Source: Deinococcus marmoris DSM 12784
Lineage (GTDB): Bacteria > Deinococcota > Deinococci > Deinococcales > Deinococcaceae
Direction of reading: 5' to 3'
Assembly (NCBI RefSeq): GCF_000701405.1
Contig: NZ_JNIV01000013.1
Location: 1 to 62,088, forward strand
Length of the DNA stretch: 62,088 bases
Numbering within the stretch: the first letter of the stretch is position 1; every line of letters begins with the position of its first letter. Below are positions 18,547-29,683 of this stretch, in pieces. The translations under genes were made by a program, and so were the position numbers. The notes beneath the pieces are model-generated. The model worked only from the letters and a program-made list of their open reading frames with translations, had not been told where the DNA came from and searched no databases.

Positions 18547-19619
18547 ATGAAAATGGGAATGATCGGTCTGGGCAAGATGGGCGGCAACATGGTCCTGCGC
18601 CTGACGCGCGGCGGCCAGGAAGTAATCGGCTATGACCGCAGCGAGGACAGCGTCGCCCTGATCGAGAAGCAGGGCGCGAAGGGCGCACGCACGGTGGACG
18701 AATTGATCGCGGCTCTGGGCGAACCCGGCAGCCGGGCCGTGTGGGTCATGGTGCCCTCGGGCAAGATCACGCAGTCGGTGATCGACGATCTGGCGGGCCG
18801 TCTGGCCCCCGGTGACATCGTGGTGGACGGCGGCAACTCCAACTTCAAGGACACCATGCGCCGCGCCGAGGAACTGGGCGCTAAAGGCATCCATATGGTG
18901 GACGTGGGCACCTCCGGCGGGGTCTGGGGTCTGTCCGAGGGCTACGCCATGATGGTGGGCGGCACCGAGGAAGCGGTGGCACGGATGCGCCCGGTGCTGG
19001 AAGTGCTGGCCCCCGCGCCCACCCAGGGCTGGGGCCGCATGGGGCCTTCGGGGTCCGGCCACTACGTCAAGATGGTCCACAACGGCATTGAGTACGGCAT
19101 GATGCAGTCTTACGCCGAGGGCTTTGAACTGATGCGCCACAAGGAAGAATTCGGTCTGGACATGGCCCAGATCGCCGAGTTGTGGCGCTACGGCTCGGTC
19201 ATCCGTTCGTGGCTGCTGGACCTGACCGCCGAGGCCCTCAAGAACTCGGCGGACTTCGATCAGCTCTCGGACTACGTGGCCGACAGCGGCGAGGGACGCT
19301 GGACCATCATCGACAGTATCGAGCAGGGGGTGCCGACCCCGGTGATGACGCTGGCGACGCAGATGCGCTTCCGCAGCCAGCAGGAGACCAGCTACGCCGG
19401 ACAGATGCTCTCGGCTATGCGCCGGGCCTTTGGCGGTCACGCGGTCAAGACCCTGGAAACCCCCAAGAAAGAAGGCTTCGTGCCGGAAGTGGAGCCGGGG
19501 CAGCACCCCAGCGCGGCTGCGCCGGAAAACATCCCTTCCTCCAAAGGTAAAAATCAGGGTGACGGTTCCATGAAGGAGCAACTGGGTGAAACCGGACACG
19601 GACGCGTCAAGGGCGACGA

Positions 19620-19623
<4 letters not shown>
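18547..19623 (+). CDS. gnd: 6-phosphogluconate dehydrogenase, decarboxylating (short form)
   Basis: A protein of 358 residues that oxidises and decarboxylates 6-phosphogluconate to ribulose 5-phosphate. The Rossmann motif [13 protein letters not shown] (residues 3-15), [33 protein letters not shown] and [21 protein letters not shown] (catalytic lysine and substrate asparagine) mark the short, GndA/YqeC-like bacterial form; the usual long form is about 470 residues. A polar tail (about residues 305-358) is extra. GGAGGT lies 7 nt before ATG 18547. The stop codon overlaps the zwf start as ATGA, so gnd heads a four-gene pentose-phosphate operon. A weak promoter candidate (TTTCTC-17-TATCAT) spans 18421-18449. 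Confidence 0.95.
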
Positions 19624-21380
<1,757 letters not shown>

Positions 21381-21570
21381 GGGCGCTGCGCGGTCAAAGG
21401 GTCAAAGGGTCTGAGGGTCCAAGTCTCTTGGCTCCTCCACCCTTGCGGGGGAGGCTGGGAGGGGGGGCCACCGGGCAGGCCACAACGCCAGCAAGTTCTC
21501 CTGGCTCTTTTTCCATCACCCATCAACCATCATCTATCGACCGCCCATCCCCCACACACAGGCCCCGCCC
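21381..21570. repeat. zwf-opcA spacer with dispersed repeats
   Basis: This 190-bp spacer holds heptamer-like repeats (GGTCAAAGGGTCAAAGGGTC, 21391-21410, and then TGAGGGTCC) and a GC-rich hairpin (CTCCACCCTTGCGGGGGAG). It ends in GGGGGCCACCGGGCAGGCCA (21463-21482), a 20-bp sequence repeated exactly at 48513-48532. The other junctions of the operon are 4-nt overlaps, so this looks like insertion of repeat DNA into a compact operon. Confidence 0.65.
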
Positions 21571-22509
21571 ATGACTGCCACACCCAAGACCCTCGGCCCC
21601 GTCGAAACCAGTGTCCGCAAGGCGCAGGTCACGCTGGACGAACTGTGGTCCCAGACCAACGTGGACACGCGGGCCTACACCGGGAACATCATCGCGCTGA
21701 CCGTCCGCAAGCATCTGGAGCGCGTGCAGGAGGCGCTGGCGGGGCTGGAGGGCCGCTACGCCGGACGGCAGATCATCGGCGTGATGGACGGCACCGACGA
21801 TCTGATGGTCCACGCCAGTCTGGTGTCCCAGCGCCGGGGGGGCTTCGTGGAGCGGCTGACCATCGATGCCAGCACCGATCAGCTTCAGGGCGCAATCCTG
21901 CCGCTGCTGCGGCCCGCCACCGTCAACCACGTCTGGTGGGGTTCGGACACCAAACCCGAGGGTCTGTTGCTGCGCGAACTGACCGACATTGCCGATCAGG
22001 TGATCGCCGACAGCCTGACGCTGGACATTCCCCCGGCGCGGCACTATGCCCTGGCCGATCTGGGCTGGAGCCGCTCGGCGAGCTGGCGCGAGGCACTGGC
22101 GCAGGTGTTCGACAGCCCCGACGCCGCCCGGCAACTGCCCCGCGTGGATCACCTGACGGTGCGCCATGCCGGGGGCAAGGACCTGCCTGCCCGCCTGTAC
22201 GCTGGATTTATCGCCGATACGCTGGGCTGGAAGAACCTCAAGAACGTGGACCTCAGGGTGGCCCGCTGCGGACGTGAAAACGGCGACCTGTGCGGTGTGG
22301 AGCTGTCAGGCGAGGGCGTGAGCTTTACCCTGGCGGCGGGCAAAGGCGAGACGGCGCGTGTCGAGGCGGTTTGGGACGGCAAGAAGCACGTCACGGAAGT
22401 GAACATTCCCGCCATGTCGCTGGCCGAGGGCCTGGGCCGCGTGATGGCCCGCCCGGAGCGCGGCGAGATGTTTGAGCGCGCCTGGAAACTGGCGAAGGCC
22501 ACGCTATGA
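21571..22509 (+). CDS. opcA: Glucose-6-phosphate dehydrogenase assembly protein OpcA
   Basis: A protein of 312 residues of the OpcA family, which in cyanobacteria and actinobacteria is needed for assembly or redox activation of G6PDH. Family features include the N-terminal [34 protein letters not shown] with [11 protein letters not shown], and the central [21 protein letters not shown] and [17 protein letters not shown] segments. It lies between zwf and pgl, the usual context. The stop codon overlaps the pgl start (ATGA). No clear Shine-Dalgarno sequence precedes ATG 21571. Confidence 0.92.
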   Translation: MTATPKTLGPVETSVRKAQVTLDELWSQTNVDTRAYTGNIIALTVRKHLERVQEALAGLEGRYAGRQIIGVMDGTDDLMVHASLVSQRRGGFVERLTIDASTDQLQGAILPLLRPATVNHVWWGSDTKPEGLLLRELTDIADQVIADSLTLDIPPARHYALADLGWSRSASWREALAQVFDSPDAARQLPRVDHLTVRHAGGKDLPARLYAGFIADTLGWKNLKNVDLRVARCGRENGDLCGVELSGEGVSFTLAAGKGETARVEAVWDGKKHVTEVNIPAMSLAEGLGRVMARPERGEMFERAWKLAKATL

Positions 22510-23210
22510 ACGTACCCCCTATGAACCTGCGCGTCTTTCCCACGGCCCAGGCGGCGGCGGACGCGGCAGCCGACGCGTTTGCCCGTGCGGCGCGCGAAGC
22601 AGTAACGGCGCGCGGAGCTTTCTATGTGGCCCTCTCGGGCGGCAGCACCCCCAAGCTGATGTACACCACCCTGCGTGAGCTGCCGGATGTTCCCTGGAAA
22701 TCGGTTCACATCTATTTCGGAGACGAGCGCAGCGTCGGACCGGATAGCCCCGACAGCAATTACGGCGCGGCGCAGCGCGAGTTGCTGTCGTATATGCCGG
22801 TGCCACCCTCCCAGATTCACCGCATGGAAGGCGAGCGCCGCCCCCTGGAAGACGCCGCCGCCGCTTACGCCGCCCTGCTGCCCGAACGCCTGGACGTGAA
22901 CCTGCTGGGCATGGGCGACGACGGCCACACCGCCAGCCTGTTTCCCGGCACAGCGGCGCTGAATACGGGGGCGCTGGACGCAGGTGAGCGCGTGGTGGCA
23001 AACTGGGTGCCCCAGCAGGACACCTGGCGGCTGACCATGACGTTTCCCGAGATCAACGCCGCCCGTCAGCGCTGGCTGCTGGTGGCCGGAGAGAAGAAGG
23101 CCGAAGCGCTGGCCGACGTGCAGGCTGGGCGCGGGGATCATCCCGTGGGGCGCATTCAGGACCCGGTGTGGTTCGTGGATGCGGCGGCGGCAGGCGCAAC
23201 GGGGAATTGA
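22506..23210 (+). CDS. pgl: 6-phosphogluconolactonase
   Basis: A protein of 234 residues of the DevB/SOL type, hydrolysing 6-phosphogluconolactone between the Zwf and Gnd steps. The phosphate-binding [32 protein letters not shown] and [17 protein letters not shown] motifs are all present, the last carrying the catalytic histidine. It overlaps opcA by 4 nt and is the last gene of the operon, so all three oxidative pentose-phosphate enzymes and the assembly factor are made together. An ATG five codons further in (MNLRVF) is a possible alternative start. Confidence 0.95.
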   Translation: MNVPPMNLRVFPTAQAAADAAADAFARAAREAVTARGAFYVALSGGSTPKLMYTTLRELPDVPWKSVHIYFGDERSVGPDSPDSNYGAAQRELLSYMPVPPSQIHRMEGERRPLEDAAAAYAALLPERLDVNLLGMGDDGHTASLFPGTAALNTGALDAGERVVANWVPQQDTWRLTMTFPEINAARQRWLLVAGEKKAEALADVQAGRGDHPVGRIQDPVWFVDAAAAGATGN

Positions 23211-23239
23211 GGACCAGCCACCGAACAAGGGCGGAAGTC

Positions 23240-23462
23240 TGAGTTTGGAGGTGAGCAGCACTTACTTTTACCCGGATTTAATGCTGGTTTGCGACAATAC
23301 GATGACCGGGACAATGGCCGAAGTTGCGCCGTGTCTGCTGATGGAAGTCTTGTTCTCCAGTACGGCGGCGAGGTGCGGGTTCCCTACCTGGGCTGCGCGT
23401 TGAGCCTAGACGGGATTTACAGTGGGTACTGCAACGCTGAATTTCAGGGTCGCAGCCAGTAG
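23240..23462 (+). pseudogene. Remnant of a Uma2-family (DUF820) endonuclease-fold gene
   Basis: One frame encodes STYFYPDLMLVCDNTMTG followed by APCLLMEVLFSSTAA, which matches the core of Uma2 proteins (xFxPDxMVxCD ... APxLxVEVLSPSTAA). Shortly after, a different frame encodes GEVRVPYLGCALSLDGIYSG, the typical Uma2 C terminus. The N-terminal third is absent and the segment between the two blocks is deleted and frame-shifted, so it cannot make a functional protein. Its end runs into the 3' end of the convergent phospholipase D-like gene. Confidence 0.7.
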
Positions 23463-25006
23463 GGGAGTTCGAATCTCTTCCCACGCGCCCACTCGAAGTC
23501 GAAGTTCTGCCGCACGGCCTTCACTGCGGCAGGGTCGCTGGTTGCCAGCGTGTACTCGTTGAGGCCGTGATTGTCGAATGACGAGAAATGCAGGTTGAGG
23601 CTGCCCACTGCCGCCATCGCGTCGTCCACAAGCGCGGCCTTGGTGTGCATGCCGCCCGCCGTGCCGGACCAGCGGACCTGCAAGCGGTCTTCCAGGCCCA
23701 GCGGCCTGAGCTGCCTCCACAGGCTGGACAGCAGTGCCAGCGGCTCGACTTGTAGCAGCGGGTCATGGTCCAGCACCACGCGCACGCGCACGCCCCGGTC
23801 CCGGACCGCACCCAGGATGGCCTGCCACACCGGGAGAACCTCCTGCGGAAACGGGCAGCCGCCCGGCGCGGTCAGGCTCAGGCTGCACTGCACGGTGCCG
23901 CTGATCTGAGACTGCATCAGGTCGATGCTGGACCCGGCGGCGGCGAACAGGGCGGGCAGCGCGGCGTCCTGCGTCTCATACCCGGCGCGGCGGTACAGAC
24001 CGTAGGCGCGCGAGGTTCCGGCAGGCTGCGGCGGGGCGGTGTAGAACAGCGGGTAGGGGTTTCCGGCGTCTACCAGCACGCAGTCCTGGCGCAGATTGGC
24101 GGCAGTGACGCCTGCCCGACACCGCAAAGGACGGCTCAGGAGCCAGGAATCGCGGAAGGCGGCCACCGTCTGCCGCGCCACCGGTCCCTTCAGGGTCAGC
24201 AGCAGGTCAGTCAGGTCCAGACCGCCGGGGGTGCTGGCCGGAAGGTGAAAGAAGCTGATGTTGGCCCCGCCCGCCGTTGTTTCCTGCCCGTCAATGACCA
24301 GCACCTTGAGGTGGTTGTGCGGATAGGCATAGGTGTAGTTGGCGAGTTCCAGCGTGAATCCCTGCACCGGATCGTCGCCCAGCGGCACCCCGGCTTCCAG
24401 CAGGTGCTGCGCGGCGCTGTAGACGCTGCTGGTGGGGTCCAGCAGGCTATCCAGGCGCACGCTGTTGCCGAACATCAGGCGCACGGTCACGCCCTGCGGG
24501 TAACGCTCAGGGTGGTGGGCCACCTGCCGCCGCAACTGGGCGATGGAGCGGGCCAGCAACACGCCGGGAGAGCCGGGGCCGTCGTCCCACAGCATGTTGG
24601 CCAGCAGGACCTCGTGCCGTGCGCCCTCGATCTGGCGGGCCATCACGGCAAAACCGCCCATCGGGTTCGGCGGCTGTTCGCTCAGGCCGGAGTCGTCGTT
24701 GGGAAAGTGGATCAGCCCCACGAAGGCGTTGCCGCAGCTCAGCGCCGCGCCCTGGCCGCGCAGGTGGTCATACAGCACGCGGTCCAACGGGGCCTGTGGT
24801 TCGGGGCAGGTGGGTGCCAGGGCTGGGGCCACCTCTGCCAGTCCATCCAGCGCGGCCAGATCCGGGGGCGAGAGTGGGCCGCTCAGCAGGGTCAGGGGCG
24901 GCGTACCCGGGACAGCCTGCGAGATGCCCACGCCCGCCCCCAGCGTCAGCAGCAGCCCCAGCAGCAGCGCCACACCGAAGACCCGGAAAAACAGCAGCGT
25001 GCCCAT
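23444..25006 (-). CDS. Secreted or membrane-anchored phospholipase D-like protein (two HKD motifs)
   Basis: A protein of 520 residues. A hydrophobic N terminus (LLFFRVFGVALLLGLLLTLGAG) acts as a signal or anchor. Two HKD motifs follow: HNHLKVLVIDG in the first half and MHTKAALVDD with VGSLNLHFSS near the C terminus, so one polypeptide can form the complete bilobal PLD active site. It also has LLANMLWDDGPGSPGVLLARSI and cysteines consistent with an extracytoplasmic location. PLD-fold enzymes cleave or transfer phosphodiesters; the substrate is unknown. A larger paralogue lies at 53121. TAAGCT is 7 nt before ATG 25006; the open frame upstream (to 25636) is antisense to the MOSC gene. Confidence 0.85.
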   Translation of the reverse strand: MGTLLFFRVFGVALLLGLLLTLGAGVGISQAVPGTPPLTLLSGPLSPPDLAALDGLAEVAPALAPTCPEPQAPLDRVLYDHLRGQGAALSCGNAFVGLIHFPNDDSGLSEQPPNPMGGFAVMARQIEGARHEVLLANMLWDDGPGSPGVLLARSIAQLRRQVAHHPERYPQGVTVRLMFGNSVRLDSLLDPTSSVYSAAQHLLEAGVPLGDDPVQGFTLELANYTYAYPHNHLKVLVIDGQETTAGGANISFFHLPASTPGGLDLTDLLLTLKGPVARQTVAAFRDSWLLSRPLRCRAGVTAANLRQDCVLVDAGNPYPLFYTAPPQPAGTSRAYGLYRRAGYETQDAALPALFAAAGSSIDLMQSQISGTVQCSLSLTAPGGCPFPQEVLPVWQAILGAVRDRGVRVRVVLDHDPLLQVEPLALLSSLWRQLRPLGLEDRLQVRWSGTAGGMHTKAALVDDAMAAVGSLNLHFSSFDNHGLNEYTLATSDPAAVKAVRQNFDFEWARGKRFELPYWLRP

Positions 25007-25013
25007 CCTGCAC

Positions 25014-25019
25014 AGCTTA
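25014..25019 (-). promoter_or_regulatory. -10 box, probable leaderless promoter
   Basis: TAAGCT on the minus strand, 7 nt before the phospholipase D-like ATG at 25006; back to back with the promoter at 25066. Confidence 0.55.
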
Positions 25020-25065
25020 GGCGGCGCGTCCGGGCCATATCTGACGGTGCCTTCACCACTCCTGA

Positions 25066-25071
25066 TAGCTT
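25066..25071 (+). promoter_or_regulatory. -10 box, probable leaderless promoter
   Basis: TAGCTT, 7 nt before ATG 25079 of the MOSC gene. Confidence 0.55.
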
Positions 25072-25078
25072 GGACCCC

Positions 25079-25744
25079 ATGACTGCCCCAGATCGCCAGA
25101 TTCAGAGCGTCAATGCTGGTCAGCCTGCCCCTGTCCAGATTGGCGAGCGCCCGCACATCAGCGGTATCGACAAGCGTCCGTTGCCGGGCCGCGTGCGGAT
25201 CACTGAAGCTGGATTGGAGGGAGACCATGTGATGGACACGCGCCACCACGGCGGCCCCGATCAGGCCGTGTACATCTACACCCGTGAGGACTATGACGTC
25301 TGGGAGGCCGAACTGGGGCGGGCGCTGCCCCCCGGCCTCTTCGGCGAGAACCTGCTGATCAGCGGGCTGGAATCCGCCGCCATGCGCGTGGGAGACCGGC
25401 TGGAACTCGGAGAGACAGGCGGCGCGCTGCTGGAAGTCACCGCCCCGCGCATTCCCTGCGCCACGCTGGCGGCGCACGTGGGCGATCCGGCCTTTGTCAA
25501 GCAGTTCAAGGGGCTGGCCCGTCCCGGCTTCTACACCCGCGTGCTGCGCGGCGGCGAGGTGGGGCCGGGCGACAGCGTGCGCCTGATTCCTGGCCCGGCA
25601 GACGCTCCCAGCATTGGCGATCTGTTCGCCCTGCACTACAAACGCTCTGCCGATCCCAGAAAGCTGGAGGCGTACCTGAACTTTCCGCTGGCGGTGCGGG
25701 TGCGGGCCGATTTACAGCATCGGCTGGCCAAAGCGGGGGCTTAA
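25079..25744 (+). CDS. MOSC domain protein (YiiM-like)
   Basis: A protein of 221 residues. MOSC domains carry sulfur for, or bind, the molybdenum cofactor. The YiiM-like pattern is clear: [52 protein letters not shown], and [14 protein letters not shown] with the conserved cysteine, then a C-terminal helical segment. Members such as YiiM reduce N-hydroxylated compounds with molybdenum cofactor. No Moco gene is nearby. The gene is divergent from the phospholipase D-like gene with only 72 bp between start codons. Confidence 0.9.
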   Translation: MTAPDRQIQSVNAGQPAPVQIGERPHISGIDKRPLPGRVRITEAGLEGDHVMDTRHHGGPDQAVYIYTREDYDVWEAELGRALPPGLFGENLLISGLESAAMRVGDRLELGETGGALLEVTAPRIPCATLAAHVGDPAFVKQFKGLARPGFYTRVLRGGEVGPGDSVRLIPGPADAPSIGDLFALHYKRSADPRKLEAYLNFPLAVRVRADLQHRLAKAGA

Positions 25745-25746
25745 CT

Positions 25747-26169
25747 TCAGTCCGTGAAACGCAGCAGATAACCGTCCGGGTCCTGCACCAGAAATTCGCG
25801 CTGCTGATGTTCGGTGTCGCCCTCCAGATACGCGGAGGTCTTCATGGGCACGGAGACGGGGTAGGCGTCGCCCTCCAGCCGCCCGTATAGAGCATCGATA
25901 TCCGGTACCTGAATCTGAAAGTTGATGCCGCGTCCCAGGGGAGGCTCCAGCGGGCCGGTCTGCCAGGAACCGTCTGGGCGAATCTGCGAGAGCATCCATT
26001 GAATGCGCCCCAGGCTCAGGTAAGCGAAACCGGGGCGGGTGTAGTTGACGGTAAAGCCGAACAACCGGGTGTACACGTCCAGACTGCGCGCCAGATCGCT
26101 GACATCCAGCTCCGGCACGAGGGCGGCCCATTCGGTCACGGGAACGTGGGAGGTATTGGGTTCGGTCAT
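25747..26169 (-). CDS. VOC superfamily (glyoxalase/bleomycin-resistance fold) protein
   Basis: A protein of 140 residues with one vicinal oxygen chelate domain: [41 protein letters not shown], and [16 protein letters not shown] at the C terminus. That C-terminal motif is typical of bleomycin-resistance-like VOC proteins; the substrate cannot be predicted. It converges on the MOSC gene, whose stop lies 2 nt away. TAGCCT lies 6 nt before the ATG on the minus strand. Confidence 0.88.
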   Translation of the reverse strand: MTEPNTSHVPVTEWAALVPELDVSDLARSLDVYTRLFGFTVNYTRPGFAYLSLGRIQWMLSQIRPDGSWQTGPLEPPLGRGINFQIQVPDIDALYGRLEGDAYPVSVPMKTSAYLEGDTEHQQREFLVQDPDGYLLRFTD

Positions 26170-26175
26170 GCGGGC

Positions 26176-26181
26176 AGGCTA
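26176..26181 (-). promoter_or_regulatory. -10 box, probable leaderless promoter
   Basis: TAGCCT on the minus strand, 6 nt before the VOC gene ATG at 26169. Confidence 0.5.
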
Positions 26182-26236
26182 GCGGAGAGGCGGCAAGGCT
26201 TGCCATGCGCCAAACGGCTCAACCGTCAGGCCAGCC

Positions 26237-26638
26237 CTATTCCGTGTACGGCAACTCCAGTGGAAAAATCCGCCCCGCCAGCGTCTCCAGCCCCTTGCGC
26301 CCGGCGCGGCCCTGGCAGGCTTCGGTGGCGGTACACAGGGTCACGTAGCGGCTGCGGCGGGCGGCCACCACCACGCGGTACAGGGCGGCCTCGCTGCGGC
26401 TGCGGGTGTAGTGGCATAAGTCGCAGTGCAGGGCATTTTTCCCCTTGGGGTCCAGCGGGGTAAATTCGGCCAGTTGATCGCCGTAGACCAGCGCCAGCCG
26501 GCCATCGGCCACCGGGTACAGGCCCAGGGTGGGTGGTGTATCGGCGTCATGGTTGCCGAACAGTTCGCGGTGCGTTTCGGGAAAGAGTTCCCGCAGCAGA
26601 TCGCGGACACTGTGTTCCTGTGGGCGCGGGTCGTTCAT
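26237..26638 (-). CDS. FBP-like treble-clef zinc-finger protein
   Basis: A protein of 133 residues resembling the C-terminal zinc-finger of FusB/FBP elongation-factor-G-binding proteins. Candidate zinc ligands are C72 and C75 ([16 protein letters not shown]) and C102 and C108 ([12 protein letters not shown]), followed by [14 protein letters not shown]. FusB-type proteins release EF-G from stalled ribosomes and give fusidic acid resistance; whether this one binds EF-G is an inference. The N-terminal 70 residues are shorter than the FusB helical domain. TAAACT lies 8 nt before the ATG. The fusA gene is 31 kb away. Confidence 0.6.
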   Translation of the reverse strand: MNDPRPQEHSVRDLLRELFPETHRELFGNHDADTPPTLGLYPVADGRLALVYGDQLAEFTPLDPKGKNALHCDLCHYTRSRSEAALYRVVVAARRSRYVTLCTATEACQGRAGRKGLETLAGRIFPLELPYTE

Positions 26639-26646
26639 CGCCTGTC

Positions 26647-26652
26647 AGTTTA
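26647..26652 (-). promoter_or_regulatory. -10 box, probable leaderless promoter
   Basis: TAAACT on the minus strand, 8 nt before the FBP-like gene ATG at 26638. Confidence 0.45.
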
Positions 26653-26782
26653 CCCGCCCGGCGCGGCCAGGAACGTGGAGAGCGGCACAGGCAGTGCAGA
26701 CGGGAGCGCCTAGACTGCGGAGCGTGACGCGGCCCTCAGCGCAGGAAAACTCGGCGCAGGAGACTTTGATGCGAGATCGGCC

Positions 26783-27526
26783 ATGAAGTTCCGTAGCGCC
26801 AACCGCAGCGGCATCGTGATCCGCCGCCGGGTGATGCCGTCCGGCGACATCATCGTGACGTTGCTGACGCCGCAGGGCAAACTCAAGGCGATTGCGCGCG
26901 GCGGGGTGCGCGGGCCGCTGGCCAGCCGCCTGAACCTGTTTCACCACGTCGGCGTGCAGGTGTACCAGACGCCCAACAACGATCTGGCCACGGTCAAGCA
27001 GGCGGTGCTGGAGGGTGCGCTGCCCAGCCTGGCCGAGCCGGAGCGGCACGCCTTCGCGCACCTGATGGCCGAATTCGCCGACGCGCTGTTTCAGGAAGGG
27101 GAATTCAGCGAGACGGCGTTTGAGCTGTTCGCGGCGGCCCTGCGCGGCGTGGCGCACCAGCCGGACCCAGAATGGGTGGCGCTGGTGATGAGCTACAAGT
27201 TGCTGGGACTGGCGGGAATCGTGCCGCAGACCGCCCGCTGCGCCCGTTGCGGTGCGCCGGACCCAGCCCACCCGGACCCAGTGGGCGGCCAGATGCTGTG
27301 CGCGGCCTGCGCCAGCCTGCCCGCGTATCCACCCACCTCGCTGGACTTTCTGCGTGGGGTGGTGCGCCGCACGGTGAGGGCCAACATGGAGGCCCCGGTG
27401 CCGCTGGCCGAGCGTCCGGCCCTGTGGCGGGCGCTGGAGCGCTTCGTGACCGTGCAGGTGGGCGGGGTTCACAGTTGGCGGCAACTGGTGCCCAGCGAAC
27501 TGGGTGCGGCAGGGGCGCTGGGCTAG
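26783..27526 (+). CDS. recO: DNA repair protein RecO
   Basis: A protein of 247 residues. RecO anneals single strands and, with RecR and RecF, loads RecA onto SSB-coated DNA; Deinococcus lacks RecBC, so the RecFOR route is its main one. The N-terminal OB-fold begins with [32 protein letters not shown], a helical middle follows, and a C4 zinc finger (CARCGAPD ... CAAC) is present as in the D. radiodurans protein. The gene converges on rsmE and the two stop codons share the palindrome CTAG at 27523-27526. Confidence 0.93.
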   Translation: MKFRSANRSGIVIRRRVMPSGDIIVTLLTPQGKLKAIARGGVRGPLASRLNLFHHVGVQVYQTPNNDLATVKQAVLEGALPSLAEPERHAFAHLMAEFADALFQEGEFSETAFELFAAALRGVAHQPDPEWVALVMSYKLLGLAGIVPQTARCARCGAPDPAHPDPVGGQMLCAACASLPAYPPTSLDFLRGVVRRTVRANMEAPVPLAERPALWRALERFVTVQVGGVHSWRQLVPSELGAAGALG

Positions 27527-28224
27527 GCTTCTCCCTCGCCTGCCGCCGCAATCGCGCCCAGCAGCGCCACCGGGGCCGTCTCCGCCCGCAGGATGCGAGG
27601 CCCCAGCGTGACCGCGTGTGCGCCGCGTTCGATCAGCCCGGCCACCTCGGCGTCGGTCAGGCCGCCTTCCGGGCCGGTCAGGACGTTCACGGGCGCGGCC
27701 CAGTCCAGCAGATTCATGATCCTTCCGGCTGAACCGGGCTGGGCCACGAAAAGCTGACCGTTCCAGCGGAAGTCCGCCAGCGCAATGGGCGCGAGGACTT
27801 CGGGCACCACCGCGCGGCGCGACTGCTTGCTGGCTTCCTCGGCCACCCGCTGCAACCGCATCAGCTTCTGCGCGCCGATCTCGCGGGCGTCGGCGCGGGC
27901 CGTGATCAGCAGTTGCACCCGTGCCACGCCCAGTTCGGTGGCGGCGCGCACCACGTCCGAGAGCTTGTCGCCCTTCAGGAGCGCCACCGCCAACGTCAGG
28001 GGAAACGGGGTTTCCGCCGCGCCGCCCAGCGCCGCGCCCAGCGTGAGGACGGCGCGGCCCGCCTCCAGTTCCGCGATCTCGGCCCCGGCCTCCGCGCCCT
28101 GTCCGTCGAACACGCGCAGCATGTCGCCCACCTTCAGCCGCAGGACGTGCAGATGGCGGGCCTCGCGCGGTCCCAGCGTCATCTGCGCGGTCAGTTCCTG
28201 TACACGGATGCGCGTGTCGGTCAT
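27523..28224 (-). CDS. rsmE: 16S rRNA (uracil(1498)-N3)-methyltransferase
   Basis: A protein of 233 residues of the RsmE family in the SPOUT (alpha/beta knot) class, methylating U1498 of 16S rRNA. The N-terminal PUA-like part has [28 protein letters not shown] landmarks are [47 protein letters not shown] and [24 protein letters not shown] 28224 overlaps the prmA stop codon (ATGA), so prmA and rsmE form a ribosome-modification operon. The frame continues upstream, but the coupled start is the family start. Confidence 0.94.
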   Translation of the reverse strand: MTDTRIRVQELTAQMTLGPREARHLHVLRLKVGDMLRVFDGQGAEAGAEIAELEAGRAVLTLGAALGGAAETPFPLTLAVALLKGDKLSDVVRAATELGVARVQLLITARADAREIGAQKLMRLQRVAEEASKQSRRAVVPEVLAPIALADFRWNGQLFVAQPGSAGRIMNLLDWAAPVNVLTGPEGGLTDAEVAGLIERGAHAVTLGPRILRAETAPVALLGAIAAAGEGEA

Positions 28225-29024
28225 GCCTGGGGTGAAGTGGCCGTGACCAGCACCCACTCGCCGTCCTCGCGCACGGTGACGCCGCCGAAGCCCTCGCGGT
28301 CCAGCGCGGCGCGCACGAGGTCCAGCTTGCCGGTCAGGATGCCCGTCAGGATCAGTGGGGAGGCGGGGCGCAGCGCGGCGGCATATTCACCCGCCAGCAG
28401 ATCGTGCAACTCGGCGTAGAGGTTGGCGACCAGCACATCGAACGTCTCGTCGGATTCGTCGCCCAGGCCCAGGCTGCCCTCCGCGAAGGCCACGCGCCCT
28501 GATGGCACCCCATTGATTTCTGCGTTCTCGATGGCGATGGGGATGGTCAGGGGATCGATGTCCAGACCCGTGGCGTGGTCCGCGCCCAGCAGCGCCGCCG
28601 CAATCGCCAGCACGCCGCTGCCCGTGCCCACGTCCAGCACACGCTTGCCATTTAATTGCAGCGCAGACAGCGCCTCCACGGCCATGCGTGTCGTGGCGTG
28701 GTGGCCGGTGCCGAAGGCCATGCCCGGCTCGATGATCAGCGCGACTTGCCCGGCCTCCACTTCATCCCGCAGCCACGGCGGCACGATGGTCACGCGGCCC
28801 GCGCGCACCGGCTTCAGCGTGGCCTTGAAGTGGGCCTGCCAGTCCTGATCGGCCTCGTCTCGCCATTCGCCGTCCGCGATCTCGGCGTCTAATTCTGTGC
28901 GTGCATCGAAATAGGCGCGGATCAGCCCGGCGCGTTCCTCCAGACCCGTTGCGCCCGCCTCCCACAGCAAATCCAGGTGCGCCTCGCGCGTTTCAAAAGT
29001 TCCGGGCAGGTGGTAGACCAGCAT
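28221..29024 (-). CDS. prmA: Ribosomal protein L11 methyltransferase
   Basis: A protein of 267 residues that trimethylates ribosomal protein L11. PrmA landmarks are [23 protein letters not shown], the [19 protein letters not shown] motif, and the SAM-binding [28 protein letters not shown]. The [10 protein letters not shown] segment matches the catalytic NI/NLxxxxL region. TAGACT lies 7 nt before ATG 29024 on the minus strand; the open frame continues to 29189, but upstream residues do not resemble PrmA. Confidence 0.95.
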   Translation of the reverse strand: MLVYHLPGTFETREAHLDLLWEAGATGLEERAGLIRAYFDARTELDAEIADGEWRDEADQDWQAHFKATLKPVRAGRVTIVPPWLRDEVEAGQVALIIEPGMAFGTGHHATTRMAVEALSALQLNGKRVLDVGTGSGVLAIAAALLGADHATGLDIDPLTIPIAIENAEINGVPSGRVAFAEGSLGLGDESDETFDVLVANLYAELHDLLAGEYAAALRPASPLILTGILTGKLDLVRAALDREGFGGVTVREDGEWVLVTATSPQA

Positions 29025-29031
29025 GGGCAGG

Positions 29032-29037
29032 AGTCTA
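29032..29037 (-). promoter_or_regulatory. -10 box, probable leaderless promoter
   Basis: TAGACT on the minus strand, 7 nt before the prmA ATG at 29024. Confidence 0.55.
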
Positions 29038-29085
29038 GCGGGCCGCGAGCAGGTGGGAACACCGTCACTCTGCATGCAGCCAGAA

Positions 29086-29601
29086 CTAGCTGTCGAACCA
29101 GAACACCATCCGCAAATCAGCAGGATTTTCAACGAGCGTTTGTAGCTGGGCCAATCCTCTGTTGACAAAGTTATTGTCTGACACAGCATCGCGGTAGGTC
29201 AAAAACTGCTCCGAATGTGGCCTGAGCGCTTCTTCGTCTCCTGAAACGCGGTGGATGAGTGACTGATTCCAATCAAAATCCAGCAGTTCCTGAAGGGACA
29301 GCCACGAAGGAGTGTGGACCTCTGGATACTTCTGAGCCGTGGCCCAAGCTGCCCGCACCGCCTCGCCCGCATCTCTGGGTATGCCGCGCGGTGGGGAGAT
29401 CGGTTGAACTCTCAGGTGGTTTCGCACGCCTGCCAGGATGGCAAAAAGTTCGTAGTCACGCCCCATAAAAAGAGGCAGATTCCAGTAAGCCTCTTCCTCT
29501 TCCGGCGTTGCTGTGTCCCAGTCTATCGGGGGTAGCACCTGAATCCACGTCCAGCCACCGTCCTGGCGAGCTTCAAAATGTTCGTGTATATCGCAGCCCA
29601 T
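29086..29601 (-). CDS. MGCDIH-type hypothetical protein
   Basis: A protein of 171 residues beginning [19 protein letters not shown], with [18 protein letters not shown] and [11 protein letters not shown]. Proteins opening with MGCDIHxxxE and containing the R(D/N)Yxx(F)xxLAGVRN block are widespread in bacteria and phages, without an assigned function to my knowledge. It is rich in tryptophan and aspartate and has no signal peptide. The gene has less GC bias than its neighbours and is flanked by core genes, which suggests horizontal transfer. Confidence 0.75.
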   Translation of the reverse strand: MGCDIHEHFEARQDGGWTWIQVLPPIDWDTATPEEEEAYWNLPLFMGRDYELFAILAGVRNHLRVQPISPPRGIPRDAGEAVRAAWATAQKYPEVHTPSWLSLQELLDFDWNQSLIHRVSGDEEALRPHSEQFLTYRDAVSDNNFVNRGLAQLQTLVENPADLRMVFWFDS

Positions 29602-29670
29602 AACGCTTGAAAGAATACGCGCCTCCCACGCGCGTCAGACAGCGCCGTCTGCCCGCCTGAGCCTCACCCC

Positions 29671-29676
29671 TATACT
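29671..29676 (+). promoter_or_regulatory. -10 box, probable leaderless promoter
   Basis: TATACT, 7 nt before ATG 29684 of proC; one of the closest matches to a consensus -10 in the window. Confidence 0.6.
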
Positions 29677-29683
29677 GCCGCGC

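Noticed and set aside
23462..23482. GTTCGAATC resembling a tRNA T loop
   Set aside because: The flanking bases do not form a T stem or acceptor stem, and it lies in the 3' end of the phospholipase D-like coding sequence.
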